64,000 nt of DNA, from assembly GCF_030463535.1 (NCBI RefSeq), contig NC_132891.1:9173449-9237448 (forward strand), in the 5' to 3' direction. Position numbers and translations under genes: made by a program. Source of the DNA: Salminus brasiliensis. Taxonomy: Eukaryota; Chordata; Actinopteri; Characiformes; Bryconidae. A model generated the notes under the pieces. It searched no databases and was not told the origin of the DNA. It worked only from the letters and a program-made list of their open reading frames with translations. Shown in pieces: positions 20,794-35,479 of the stretch (its first letter is position 1; each line of letters starts with the position of its first letter).

Positions 20794-23700
20794 AGGAGAG
20801 AGAGAGAGAAAGAGAAACAGACTGGGTTGCTGAGGCTGCACTCACCCGCTTGTACAGTCTATGGTCCATCAAGGGGCTTCGCATTAACAGCAAAACAACA
20901 CCAGATAGCTATTAGCACACAGAACGCAGGGGGCAAGGGAAGGAGCCAAACGGAGGGAAGAAAAGGGGGCTCCAACCCTTACTCAAAACCTTCATAACAG
21001 ACCATAAAAAAAAAAAGGCCCACGCCAGCATTTTCCAGCCTAATCTATCCACCCCATTTGTAGCATAGAGTCAATTACCCCAGGGAGCCTAATAACTGGT
21101 AATCGACTGTACAACACAGATCATCAGACAGAGGCAAGGTTGAAAAGTGCTGGAGTGTTGATTGCCCCATTACACTAACATGCCCCACCACTATAAAGGT
21201 GGCAGTGGACATTAGCACACTGCCACACGGATGTAACAGCAAGACATGCAGTAAGTTTGCTAGTTTAGTTAGCCATCCTGTTGTGCCAGCGTCATTCAGG
21301 TGCCTAGTCAGCTGCGCTTGCTGATGTTGACACAATGAGGGCCGTGGAGATAAGTGCATCAGTGTGCGCGTGTGTCACGTGCAAAGTGCTGCCTCTAGGG
21401 GGCAGTGTGGGAGAGGGAGATTACCTGTGGCGACAGCGGCGGAGGAACCGCATGATCTTGCGGGCGGCCTGGTCCTGTCTCTTAGTGAGCAAGCTACTTC
21501 TGAAACAGCACAAAACAGCAGCGTTAGGCAAAATCTTCAAAGCATGCAACATCTGCACACATCTGCACTGAATGAATGTCAGGCAGGCATAAGACCACTG
21601 TAGCACATCTGCACAATTTTATCCTTTAGAAATATTTTAATCGATTTGCTAAGATTAAAAATTATATAGAATTACATATTAGCAGTTAGTTACATAATGA
21701 ATTAATTCCTTCAAGTCCAAACCTTTACACTGGTAAAGAACCTCTACATCATGTGAAGGTTCTTTAGACCTCTAAATGGTTCTTCAAACCTTGTTCTTTA
21801 TGAAACCTGGATGGAACTAAAAGGTGACATAAGCCTTTATAAAGCTTCGTACAGGCTTAGTTCAACAAACATTAGCTCGCCTTAAAGTGTAATGACAACA
21901 GGCTTATATATGCGATATGGACAAAAGTATTGGGACAACTAAACATAAATGCCATAGGCATTAATATGGTGTTGGTCCCCCTTTGCAGCTCTGACAGCAG
22001 GTCTGGAGCTCTGCAGTTATTGAGTCAGTAGAGCATTGGTGACTTTTCTGCACTATGCCTCTCAGCACTCAGCGACCTCGCTCTGTACATTTTACGAGTT
22101 GCTGTAGTTCCTGAACGCTTCCACTTTTCAATAATACCACTCACAGATGGTGGAATATCTAGAAGGGAAGACATTTCACCAATTTGCTTGTTGCAATAGT
22201 GGGATCCTATTACAATACCAAACTGGAATTCAGTGAGCTGTTTAGAGTGACGCTTTCGCTCCCCATGTAAAGGAAGACTGAATGGCTAGCTGCTTGAATT
22301 AATACACCTATGGCAATAAGACTGAATACAACTGAACTTATTACAGTAAACACTGGAGACGATTGCTCTGTTAGTGTGGTTTGTTGGGGTCAGTGTGAAT
22401 GCTGCCTCTCAAACTCTGGTGCTCACCCAACAGAAGGACCAAGATCGCCTGAGCAAAAGGCTAAAGTATTGGCCCATTTCTTAAGAAACTCTGGTGAGGC
22501 ATCCAAACAAACCAAAAGCAGGATGTGATGTCACCAGAGGATTGTGTTATAGGTGTTCTCGCAGCCAGAGTTATGCGAGTGCGTCTCCATGCAGACCTGC
22601 CCACGTTTCTGTGCTTTAACTTCTTCTGTATGTATTTTAGCTGGGCTGTGTTCCAAACCACACACTGCCACATTACACAGAGTTTCAAAACTAGTCACCA
22701 TCACAATTCCATTAATAAGTGTATTTGCATCAGTAGAGTAAAGATTGATTTACGAAGAGTTGGGATGCAGCCACAGTAACATTACATTAAATGGGTTAGA
22801 TGTTATGTTTTTAGTAGGTATTTTATAGTCATTGTGGGCACACTACATGTACAAAAATCCATATTTACAAACCAGGCCATTCCTGCATGTGGAACATGAG
22901 AACAGGATGAAAAACCTGACTTTTCAAGAGTCTGGACTGCAGTAGTGAGGGCTACCTGAGTTTGTGCTGCACCAGGGCGGAGGCGGAGCTGCGTCTGTGG
23001 GGCCGGAGCCGTCGGAACTCTCTGTAGCTGCGGTAGTATTGCTGGATCAGCACGGCCGCCCGCCGACTCTGCTGGAACTTCTTCTGCTCGTGATAACTCC
23101 GGAACTTACTCTGGATAAGGATGGCGGCCTGCGTCATCTTCTTATAAAGTGCATACTGTCACACAGCAGAGGGATGCAGAGTCAGGGCTGAGGGCCAAGG
23201 TGAATTTTCCACACAAAAAAAGCACAAACAGAGCACAGGTATCTAGGAGGGGATGTAAAACTCACAACGTTTAGAGACTTAGATACTCAGATTCAGTTGA
23301 ATTGAATTCAGTTCTTTTGCTATGATAGATACTTTGCTAACGTTCCAATATCAATGCAGTTGTATTGCCATCTCCAGATTTTACACCTCTAGTTACTAGT
23401 GTCTTGCTGAACAGATAGGTTACCTTCAAGGCTATCCATGTTAGCTTGGAAAAGAAGAGAAGATTGATCTGAGATTAGATACAGAATGACTTGAGGCTAT
23501 TAGGCATGCTGGTTCTGGGTGTGTGGGACAGATAGAAGTGATATGAGCTGTTGTGGAAAAGGGAATAAATAGTCACGGTCACACAAAAGCCTTGAATCTG
23601 CATTTTTGCATAATTTAAAGCTGGAAGTTGTTCTTTACATTGTGTAAACAGATGCACTGGCCAGTAGAAATGCTTCAACATGAATTGAATGCATTGAAAG

Positions 23701-24684
23701 TTAAGAAGGTTAAAGTCACAATTGTAGAATGTGGTTTTTGTGTGACAGTGACAAAATAAAAAGATAATCTCTTAGCAAAAAGGTTTCTATAAAGTACTAA
23801 AAAGGGTTCCTTGGCTTATATCAATAGTGGAACCTTAGTACTGGGTCTTGAGACACCTGCTCATTCACTGTTTCATCCAAAATCAAGAGTATTAAAAAAT
23901 AGTTGATCCTACATTTGTTGGAGTGACTGTCCAGAGAAGGTCTTCTACTAGATTATGGCACATTGCTGTGAGGATATGATTGCATTCAGTGGCACAAGTG
24001 TTAGTGAGGTCAGGAATTTAGCTTTCCACCACCCAAACTCATCCCCAATTTCCAGCTCAATGCTGGGAGGCTTTATACCAATCTAGCCAATGCCTGGTTT
24101 TGGACATGGTGCCAATAGGTTCATGTTTATAGTCCTATTCCATTGGCAGTACTTCTCTACAGGTGTGTGTGTGCATTGGCACATCTGTGTCGGCAATATC
24201 AGCTATGGCAAGAGGTTATCCACCATAGAGAAGGACCATTTAACAAGACAAGGTATTCAAATAGTTCTTGAGTGTAGTCAGAACCCTTGAAGAACCCTTT
24301 TTAATGTGTAGAAAAGACTGAAAATGACATGAATGGTCCTGAACAACAAGGCTTCAGACTGCAGTAGCATTCAGACACACATCTTTCCAGTGTACTCACT
24401 CAGGCCTGTCTTGTACACCTGACAGGCAGCAGTGACACTGTGCCAAAATCTGTCTGAGAAGATGTCAATCTGGAGCACCTACCTGTTTGTACTTCCTGTA
24501 ACAGCGCTGGATGACAGCAGCTGCTACTTCCTGCTGCTCGCGCAGTGGGCGTCCCTGTAGGAGAGGAGAGCGGGAGATTAGAGAGGGGGCCAAACATCCT
24601 TCCCCCCCGCCAGAGACCGGGACAGCACCAGCAACCAGGAGACACTGACAGGAGAGAGAGATGAAGAGGAGAGAGAAAGTAAGT

Positions 24685-24725
<41 letters not shown>

Positions 24726-27700
24726 CAAGAAAACCAGAGAGAGAGCAAGAAAACCAGAGAGAGAGCAAGAGAGAGAGAAAAGAAGGTATAGTGGGCATGA
24801 AGTTAGCCACATCTCGCTCCTTCCTGCTCCCCACTCTGCTTTATCCGCCAGAGCTGGAGGAGCAGATTCCTGTGTGTGCCAGGAACCAGCAAGAGCAGTG
24901 GAAACTCATTAAACATAGCCATAGGAGGCAGAAAAAGAAAGAGAGAGGAGGAGAGATAGAGGCAAAGAGAGGGAGAGAGAGGAAGAGAGAGAAAGTGCAG
25001 TGCATTCACTTTGATAAGCCAGGCCATGCACTGCTGTAGCCACCTTTCCATGCTGAAGCCGCAGGGACTCGCTTTTGTGTGTTTTTTGAAACTAAATAAA
25101 GAGCAAAGGACATGTGGAGGTAAAGAGGATACAGAGGTTGGATCTCTGCCAAGAATTTTTTTCTCCCCTGAGGGCTCCAGAAGTGCCCGCCGTAACCTCA
25201 CCTATCATCACAACACCGGGAAGTCACACATATAGAGTAAGGAGACATTTTTGTTTACATAATCTGTTATATGTGGGTACCTTCATCCTGGCCTGTACCT
25301 TGTACTTGCGGAAAGCGGTCTGCACCAGCCGGGCGGCCTCGTACAGCTCCCTCTGCTCCGGGTCGGATAGGGTCAGCTGGGAAAGCTCTCGCTCCACCTT
25401 GCTGTTGGAGGCGCTCAGGAACTCGCTCCAGTCGGCTGGGGAAGGCAAGGCGGCCTTCTCGAACGGGCCGTCACGCAGAGGGGAGCCCCCTGGGCTCATG
25501 CTAGGCTTGGGGGTCAGGGGTTCACTGTACAGGGACCTAAACACACACACATACACATTGCAACAGATGAGCACAGATGGATCCAAGGTTTGAAATGACC
25601 ATAGGCCATCTGCCCATTTGCAATCATATATGCTATGTAAATATTTGCTAATGTAACAGCAGTCAATGAGCATATGATCGTCATATTGCTGTCGTACGAT
25701 GATATCACCGCTGTCCCGCAAAAACTTTGTATCTCCATTTTGGCTGTTTTGTACTGACGTAATGTGAATCTGGCAGTCGTTCTTTATATTATGGTCAAAA
25801 GTGTTAGTAAGATCTTTTTGCTATTGACTTCCACTGACAGTTAAGTTTTGTTTCTCTTTTGCTATAAAGTTGCCATATTGGTTTTAGCATGGCACCAACA
25901 ATATATGCCTCCAATAAACTGCTTAACTTGACATGTGTTTGTATGTAATTAATGTAATTAGAAACATAGAAAAATAGGAAAACAGAAATCTAGGAAAATA
26001 TCCAAACTTTCCTGGAATAACTACTTTTTAATTTCATTTAATGGAAAGGTTCTTTACCAACAGGCTCTTGACACTCATTCATTTTACAAAATGGTTCTTT
26101 TTTGGAAGCAAAAGTGTTTCTTATACAGCATCTCTCAAATAAGCCTTTGTAGCACCTTTATTAAATAATAATATTTATTTAAAAAGTACAAGACTGTAAT
26201 TGGACAGTATGGGCCTGTGTCCACCCGGCATTGGTCTACCGTTTTGTAGTATTTGGATCTATGCTGATTGAATTCTGTTTACACTTGTCATCAAAATGAA
26301 TCCCCAGTGTTACCTGCTGATATCTGTGTAAAAAGGTTAAGTGGTTTGAGTGGTCCGAGCGCAATGTTGTCTTGGGGGGTGTTCATGCTTTTCATGCAGA
26401 AACTTGAACGTGAGCCGATTTACAAAAATGCATGATAATGCCGGGTGTATGCAGGCTCCCTGACAGCTCATTTGTAGCCAAGCTCAATAGATAGGTGTCG
26501 TGTGTTTAGGGGGAATCCCTTAAGGTCTTAGGTCTTAAGGGCTGTTCAGTTGATGTATCAGCTCAGATAACCCCTTGGAGCACTGAGGGATTACGTCTTT
26601 AAGCTTCAGGAGCAGAACTTGCAAAGGAATCTTTAATATCTAGTGTAACACTGACTGTGCTTTGTACTTAATGTTAAAAACTGTTAATGTTAAAAACCAT
26701 CTGATTTCATACACGTCTGCTGTTCTAAGTTTGTTACTTTACTAGTTATCAAGAGAAAAGCTACACAACTCGCAACAAAAAAATAGGTAAAAATGTAATT
26801 ACTCAATTATTAGCTCATTGAGGCTCATCCTAACAAATCCAAATCCAAGCAAACAAAGGCTATGTTCACACTGAGGGAAAGTGGCCCAAATCTGAGTTAT
26901 TTAGGCAGTTCACACATCTTTTTAATGTAACCTATATCTGGTATTCGTCTGAGTTCGCAGTTCGCACTCCTAAACGGTATCATCTTCGCCAGCATCACAG
27001 GAGCTATCAAGTTCCTGTGGCTGACAGCTTGGCTTATCACGAGAATGCATTCCAGCTCGCTGCAAAAAGGCTATGCTATGTTGCTATGTTATGTTCACGG
27101 CCACTTCTCGTGTCCTTGGTTTCTTTAAACTTCTTTACATTTTTAAGCTTTTTATTTGCCTTTGACACTGCAGCAGCGCCCTCCGGTGGCTGTGTTCACA
27201 CATTTGTTTAGGAATTCCTCCAAACGTGGGGCGGTTGCGATATGTGCCTTCTAATTTAGTTTGAACAGAGACATCAGCCCTGTCTGTTACCTCGCTCACT
27301 GCTGCCGTCCATTTTCCCTTCTCCTCAGCACATTTATAAGGAATGTTGAGCTGGACTGAGCTGGACTGTTCAGACTGAGTCGCATTGCAGCGTATTGGAT
27401 ATGTATGAGATTTCAAACCACAGATGAAAGTGGCCCAAATCAAAATAGAACAAAATTGTATTTGGTAGTCAAAGACTATCTTTATTATTTTAGTGACCCC
27501 AGGACAATAACCATAATTTAACCATTAATCCTTTTATTTGCCTTTGATTTTATTTGAAGATCATCTTCCTAACAACTTCTACCCATTGCTTCTCACCTCA
27601 GATGGATAATGCTGGGCAGCTGCTCCACGTCTCCCAGGTATGTAGCCAGCCAGCTCATGGTGCTGCTCAGGCCGCTGCTGTCCAGAGGCACGGACTCCAC

Positions 27701-28550
27701 CTCTGCAAAGTTCTCCCTCTTTATGCGCTCTGGCGTGGCCTCGATGATGTGCTCGGCCAAGCTCATCATGTTCGCCTGCCAGCGAAAAAACACACACGGA
27801 CACATACAACTGGTTACAACAAGCGCAGAGACAATTCACTGGAGGTATGGTGGAGAGAGTCTGTAAAGGAGGGAGCACATGTAGTGTGCAGTGTGTGAGT
27901 GTACCTGCATGGCCTAGACACAAACACACACTCACACACACAAATACAATTCACAAACATTTTCCAACATCAATCTAATGGCAGTGCCACCATTGTGTTT
28001 ACACTGCCCTGTTCCCTCCTCCTCCTCTCTCTCTTTCTGCTCAGAGTGACAGAGATAAATAGAGTTGGAGAAGCTCTTGGCCCTGAGGGCAGATCAATCG
28101 CTGGAGTTTATTATGTGGTGATGCAGGTCCGGGCCAGCGAGCAGGGCTCAGATGGACCGCGCTTTAATGCCGACTTGGACACATTAATAGGACTGACGTC
28201 CACTCCATCTACTTTTGATTTTCTTTGCTTGATGCTTTATTTGTGAGGCCTAGTCCCAATTGCACACATCTCTGAAGGTGTGAACTCGGCGAGAGGAAGG
28301 AGTGACAGAAAGGCAAATGGACTGAAAGATAAAAGACTGTAGTGAACAAGCTAGTCTGAATGAGTTCAGTCATGAGAACAAGGATAATGTCATCTAAGCT
28401 GTCAAACATGACAAGGTCACCTGCCTCACTAAATGCAATGCTCCAAAATTTACTTACACAGTGTTTCTGTTGAGATGTAGCCTTTTCATTCCTGTAGGAC
28501 AAAATGCCTTCTTAATAGCTTGGTTTTTAAACCATAGCTAGCAACAGCGG

Positions 28551-28602
<52 letters not shown>

Positions 28603-31600
28603 GTGCATATAATAATAGTTATCCTTTGTGCTTTTCCAGGCAAAATACATTCTGTGCAGATAGAGGTTTGCTGGATAGATGGGCTTGGTTTGCTTGAGGG
28701 AATCCCTAAGGCTGTCTTTAGAGTTGCTCCATTGCTATATTAGCTCTAGTGACCCTCTTAAGCAGTGAGGGATTGAGTCATCCATTTTGCTCTTTACTTA
28801 CAACAATAGCAATGCCATGTTTAAACTGCTGGTTATTGCTGTTATAACTTTATTATTATACTGCTATTATGCTAGTTAATAAGCTAAGCACAACTAGCAA
28901 CCACCAATAAGGAGAAAAGCAATTAATGAAAATGTTTCTTTATTGAAAGGAGAAAATCTGCCCTGAGAATTTAGGGTCCAGTCCTGGAAATGACGCCACT
29001 TAATGTTAGCTTTTTGTGGTGAGCAATTACTGTGGAAAACATGACTGCTGTGGTTCCATTCCCTTCTGTTCTATAAAAAATTAAGCCAAAACTGTCCGCT
29101 ATGTTGTCAATTTGTAACCAGAATCTGTGCAGCAGAGACCAAAGGCCCCCTCCTCCCAGCGTGTCCCTCTAGACCAAAGGCCCCCTTCTCCTAGTGTGTT
29201 TCCCAGACACGAGCGTGTCTCAGACCACCTTCATTGAGTTTACAGCACCGAAGCAAGTTTAGCGCTGCGTTCCAAAGCCTAGGCAACTGCCGATGTAGGG
29301 CAGATCCTCAGTAGGACTATCCTTCACAGTAGCCTACTGGTCACACAAATGGAACAGTCTAACCAAGCAGTGTAGTGATGTCACCGGAAAGGTCCCACCT
29401 CTTGCAATTGCGGCCTGAAGCCTAGGCCTTTGAATGCAGCACATGTAAGTTCCTCTACTACACAGCTACTCCATGTAACGAACAGAAAGGGTGTAAGCCA
29501 TGTCCTACAGTCAGTTTCTTCCAACCGAGGCTGTCAATCACTTAATTCCTAAATATAACCTGCCTTCTTATGATATAGCAGTATGTTTTTAAAACTGATT
29601 TCTAGGGGAAATAATATTATAACAATATTGGCACAGGGAAAACTAACTGCAGAAATTAGACACTGGAGATGGAAAGTCAGGAGAGGACTTCTTTAAGATA
29701 AGCTGCTTCATTCACAACCTCGCTCCTCTAACTGTCAGGAGGTGCAGCATCTTCGAAATGACAATAATATAATGGATAGTTTCTGTTCTATAATCTATTT
29801 GGTTAGTTTATGTTCAAAGCCGTAGTACAATCTTCAATGTACTCACATATCGTTACGGAATGCCATTGAATTCAGGATTAATGTGCGATTAAAAATGCAT
29901 TGTGCATGGAAAAATTATGCTTGGCATCCGTTGCCTAGCATAATGAGCCACATTACTTGGCAGAAGAACTACTTATTGCGATTACCATTAAACATAAATT
30001 TGATTATTTATAGAACATTGTCATATTTTATCATAATGAATTCTGCCACTGATTTAAAGAGGCAATAAGGTTTGTGGTATTCGCGACTAACCTGCAGGTC
30101 TTCCATGTGTGAGAGGCAATCCTGGTTCTCCAAATCTGCCTTGTAGGAGAGCAGCTCAGTGTCCACCATCTCTCTGTCTGCCATTGTCAGCATGCTGAGG
30201 GGCTCTGCCCGCTGACGCAGCCGACTGGCCAGCTTCTCTTTCCCAATGCTGCTTCCCCCACCACTGCCAGGTACCTTTCTGTACACCTCCCTGGAGCCCC
30301 ACTTGTGGCCGCCTGTACGGAAGGAGCCCAGCTTGGGTTGTGACAGGCCACTAGTATCAGTACCCTCGGAGGTTAAGTTGCGCTCAGGGCTGGTCGTGTT
30401 GACGGGAAGGGTCCCGGCACTGGCCGAGAGCCGGGAGAGCTGCTGGTGCTCCAGGCTCAGGGGAACTGATACGGCTTTATCCGGCCTCGTCTGAGCTACC
30501 TCTGGGTTGGGCTTGTGTTTTTTAGCTGCAGGGAGATCCCGCTGACACTCGCTAATGTAGTAGCTGGAAGGCTCTGACCTGGGTCGCCTCAAGTCTGGAC
30601 ACAAAAGGAAGACATATGGGCACAAGAGATGGACTCTGTTAGGAGTGGATCATCATTCATTCAATTACATTTGGTCTATCTCTGAGGTGCTATTAGAGCT
30701 AATCCCAGGAAATAGGCTGCTGAAATTAGATTCTGCAACAAGTGCAGTGCACTGAGGTGAAGACGAGTACTGCAGTAATACATTACAGAGATGGCCCGGA
30801 CTACATTTCCCCTGCCCTGAATGTTATCGGCCAGGCAAGATGTGTCCAAAGTTTGTTTCTTTACTTTCTTTAAGAATTTACGAAACATGGAACCACTTCA
30901 TAGCTCCCCTAGCACTAGCAATGCTCCCGACACTAGGAGGGTAAGGACTGACACGCTCGGAGTAAAGCGTCGGGTCCCCAGCTCATCCGCAACAGCTAAC
31001 AGTCGCCTGTGCCAGCCAACATCGCTTATGAGTGATGAGGGGGGAGAGCGCTATCTACCCACCTGGAAAAGAGCACGGCCAATTGTGCTCTCACGGCCGC
31101 TGATGGCAAAACGGCAAGGTTCAGCATTAGACCGCTGAGCCACTCTGAGCCTTAAATGTTCTCTTCTAAAGAATCTTGCAGAGTCAGAATTGTAAACAGT
31201 GGTGCAGATAGGAACCAGCTCTGAGGACTGATACACTGTACTTACAATTTTGGTTTAAAGCATATTTTTGAAACACATTAATGGTATTAATTTTACTACT
31301 ATTTACTATTGAACTATTATTAATCTTACCTATATAAAATTCAGAAGACTGTAGGTCCACTGGTGGTCTTGAACAGTAAATAAAATGGCTGTATTTTGTT
31401 CCAAATATAAAGAAGCAACCAGATCTAATTATTTAATTTTTAAATAATTGATTTTTACAAACCGTCATAATAAACATCTAACCTCCCTAAACTGCCTTAA
31501 ACAGCTAATATGTACAATCCCATTCTCATTAAGCCATTAAGTTATTAAGTCAACCTGTTCTCTCACCAAGAGTAAGGTTACTGGGGGTAGTGCTAGTGGT

Positions 31601-31942
31601 GGTGACTGCTCCGCTCTTCTGCCCGCTGGGGGTCACCACGCCGTCACTGGCCCAGGTGACCATCCAGCTGTCGGAGGACTGTGCATCAGGATTGGGGGAG
31701 AAGGCCATGCGGGAAGACGGCTGCTGCTGCTGTTCCTCTCTCTGGAGCTGCTCCAGACACTCAGCCAGTTTTGTGTGGCCGCGGGAGCGAGCGATGGACA
31801 GGGGGAGGCGCCCCAGGGAGTCCGGGATGGCCAGCGCTCTCCGGTCCCATTTATACAGGACCACAGCTGCTTCAAGGTGACCCAGAGCACAGGCCCACAT
31901 CTGCAGAGAAAAAGATGGGAGGTGAATGAGTGAATCACACAT

Positions 31943-31974
<32 letters not shown>

Positions 31975-34900
31975 TACAACATATAAGTGAATTAATGCTG
32001 TTGTACTTTGTTTACCTTCTTTATTATTAACTACGCACCTTATGTTTTGTTCATATTAATAAATATATTATTAATAAAAATCACCGTAGCAAACTCCTGG
32101 GAAACCATGACAATTATATTAAACATATATACAATACTAACAGCCACAGCAACCACCTGGAACATCCTAGCAACCACCCAGTGACCACATAGCAACCACT
32201 TAGCCAAAACGATTTCAGTGACCCAGTGTACCACATAGCAACAACATAGTAACAGTGTAGCTCGATGTGAAGTGTCACCAGCCTTTCATATGGCACTGGC
32301 AATGTGACAGCATGAAGATAACATAGACAGTGGTACAAGTTAACACATAATCAGATACTCACCAAGGGTGTACAAGAGAAGTGGTCGACATTAAGAGGGT
32401 CCACCTCAAGCTCCAGATCAATGCTGTCAGCATGCTTAGTACTAGAGACACCAGAGGATAAATCATTAAAACATGAATCAGTTTATAGCTCTCAATAATA
32501 CAAAGAGACAGATGAACCACAACAGCAACTGACAGACACCATTTATCTCACTTGAGCTCGGGCTCCCCTTCCAGACTGAAAGCTGTGACTCACCGCCACT
32601 TGATGAGGGTCTTGATGAGTGTGGCGTAGCCCTGGCCTGCGGCGAGATGCAGCAGGGTCATTCCCCTGAAGGTCTTGGAGTGGATCAGGTGTTTCGATTT
32701 GGCCCAGCAGGCCCGGTTCATCATCTTCTCACACACCACCACCACTCGGCTCTCAAAGGAGCTGCCCGCCTGGCCCTGCCCCGACACACACTGCGGGCAC
32801 AAGAGTCTTCTTGTTTGCACAGAGACCAGCACTGAGATGACCAATGCAACCCAGTACAACCTGACCATGGTCGTCCAGGTTTGAGTAAGGGTTAAAAAGT
32901 TGATCATTTCATGAAAGTGTCCCATGAATGAAATCTAGTGAAGGCCTTATGTCTGTTGGTACCTGAGACTGACTGTTACTGCCGTTCCCTCCGTTGCCGG
33001 CTCCCCCTGCTCCTGCCCCACCTCCCCCTGCTCCTGCTCCAGTGCCTCCAGCTGCTCCATTGCTCTGCTGCTGCTGCTGGCCGGCCATCTCAGCCATCCT
33101 GCGCTCCATCTGCTCCAGCCGCTCCAGGATGGACATTCTGAACTGGTTGTCTGCAACACAAACACACTGACATTCAGCAACTACACTTCTTTATCTCCAC
33201 ACTTTCTGAGAACCTCTACACAGTCCGTCAATAATAAGAAATGAACTAATATTCTGCAGTGGAGACATGGCACACTGCAGATGCTTTATTGGAAGGTCAC
33301 AGGTTAAATGCAGAACATTATTCTTAGTTCAACTGTAATTCTTAATTCTACTGTACTTTAATATTTATCTCTGGAGGTCCTTCTGAATGTTTTGACCTGT
33401 ATGAAACAGATACAGCGCAGAGACTTCTCACTGAGAACTGTGGTATGTGAACTGAGAAGTGTGGTATGTGTGTTTACATGGATGGAATGGATTATTGTCT
33501 TAAAGAATCAAATGAAATCACTGTGAGGCGACACAGAGCAGAGGTGAGAGCCACACATTGATCCACGTTGGCCTCTGTCCTCGCGGCAGTTAGAGATGGC
33601 ACAATACCCGAGACGACAGGCTGTTTAGCCCTGGAGTGAGAAAGCAAAGCTGAGCTCTTGTCTTTGCTGGTGGCCTGTTAGCAAGACACACAGTGATGGC
33701 TTTAGCTCTTGGCTTCCAGTGGGGAGTTTACAATGCTAACTACAGATGTTAAAGTCAAGCCAGCTTGAAGTAAAAGATAAACTGACTGATTCCAGAGTGT
33801 TCCTGATTTAACTCAACTCTTAGATTAGTCAAAAGTTTGGTTTGTCAACAATACATGCTGAGTTGAACAGTATTTATTGAGCAACAGCTGAAATACTGTT
33901 TACGATGTTTAGCCCTTAGAGTTTAGTGTTCTTCCCCTTCTATTTGTATACTGTTTGGTCCCATTAGGACTACCCCTATTACATGGGATTCCAGACCATG
34001 GAGGGCTGTGGTGTTGATGGGATGGGCTGTGCTGTGCTGGCGAACTTCTTGAGCAGCAGGCATTTAGACTACTGCGCCAGTCTAGAGCTGTGAACCTATG
34101 TACTTATTTGTTTCCAAGAAAGATTGAAATGGTAAATTTACAGCTCTAGAGTGGCCCTACAGTCTAACTGCAGCTTGTCAAGTATGAGGAGATCACAATT
34201 TTAAATCCCAGCAAGGGCTCAGCACTCAACACTGCCGAGAGCCTCCTAGTCTGGGGACATCATGTGGTAGGGAAAGTTTTAACCTACAGATGGGAATAAA
34301 CAGTAAACAATTTGAGGGGAGGAGCCACAGACGGAATATCTTACACAATATTTGATTTGAACAATTTCAATTTGATTCAATTAGATTTGATTCAATTACT
34401 TGGTCTGAACAGCTATTTACACAGCAGTGGAACTGACTACAGATGACTGAGTACCGGTTCAACCACTCCAATAGCAAAACTAAAATGCGCAACAATGCAT
34501 TTGAACACCACTATGTGTAGCACTGGGCCGGTGTGTGGCAGGTGTGCATGAGGACAGCATGGTACGAGTGCACACTGCAGCACTGCTGCCGAAAGGCTGT
34601 CTTAGCATCTCTCGCTGAGGTGCTGCTGCCAGGAGCCTGTTTCTGTGGCAACCTGCTGCTGAGTGGTAACTAGGCGACAGGAGCTGCGTGTGGCTCGTCG
34701 CAACATTAGCATCAACCTATGAATGAATGGGCTAAACAGGACCAATGCAGTACACAGGAACGAGGGTAAGATGGTGGGGCGGAGAAAGAAACACTGGAAC
34801 CTTCCCCTCCTACAACACTAGGATGAATTCAGCACCATCGCTGAGAAACTCTGGGTGTAATTCTTAAATGTAAAAGAAAAAGTGGTCGTACTTCTGTTGG

Positions 34901-35419
34901 TCAGCTGGTGACCCACTGTAGGAGAGCTCCCTTCATATTCATAGTGCTCCAGTATCCAAGCTGTGTGTATTTGGTCAGCTGAAGTGGCTGTGCGGTGATT
35001 CACCGTTTAGAGGTTGTGTAAGTTGTCACTGTTCAACAAGACAGCAGAGTGGCCGACAGGGAAATGGCAGCAATCACTTACGTTAAGCTCTGAATCACTC
35101 CAGTGATGGGGACAGATTGGTATTCTAGGCACAGGCTTTAAAAGCACAGCGGCGAAGGGCACGGAGTCAACAGATTCTACTGCATCCGGCAACTCTCTCA
35201 AGTGTTTAGCCAAGCCTCTGCTGCTGCTTTACTTCCATTCACAGCCATGGGAGACCAGAACCGCTGGGTGGGGGATATAAGTGCATTCAAGTGTGTGTGT
35301 GTGTGTGTGTGTGTTTGAATGCAGCAAAAGGATTCACTACACAACACAAAGCTGGAGGGGAGAGAGGTAGGTCAGAAAGCTAGTGCTGTTCTAAGTTAGG
35401 GTTTTTGCCTGGGGGCAGG

Positions 35420-35479
<60 letters not shown>

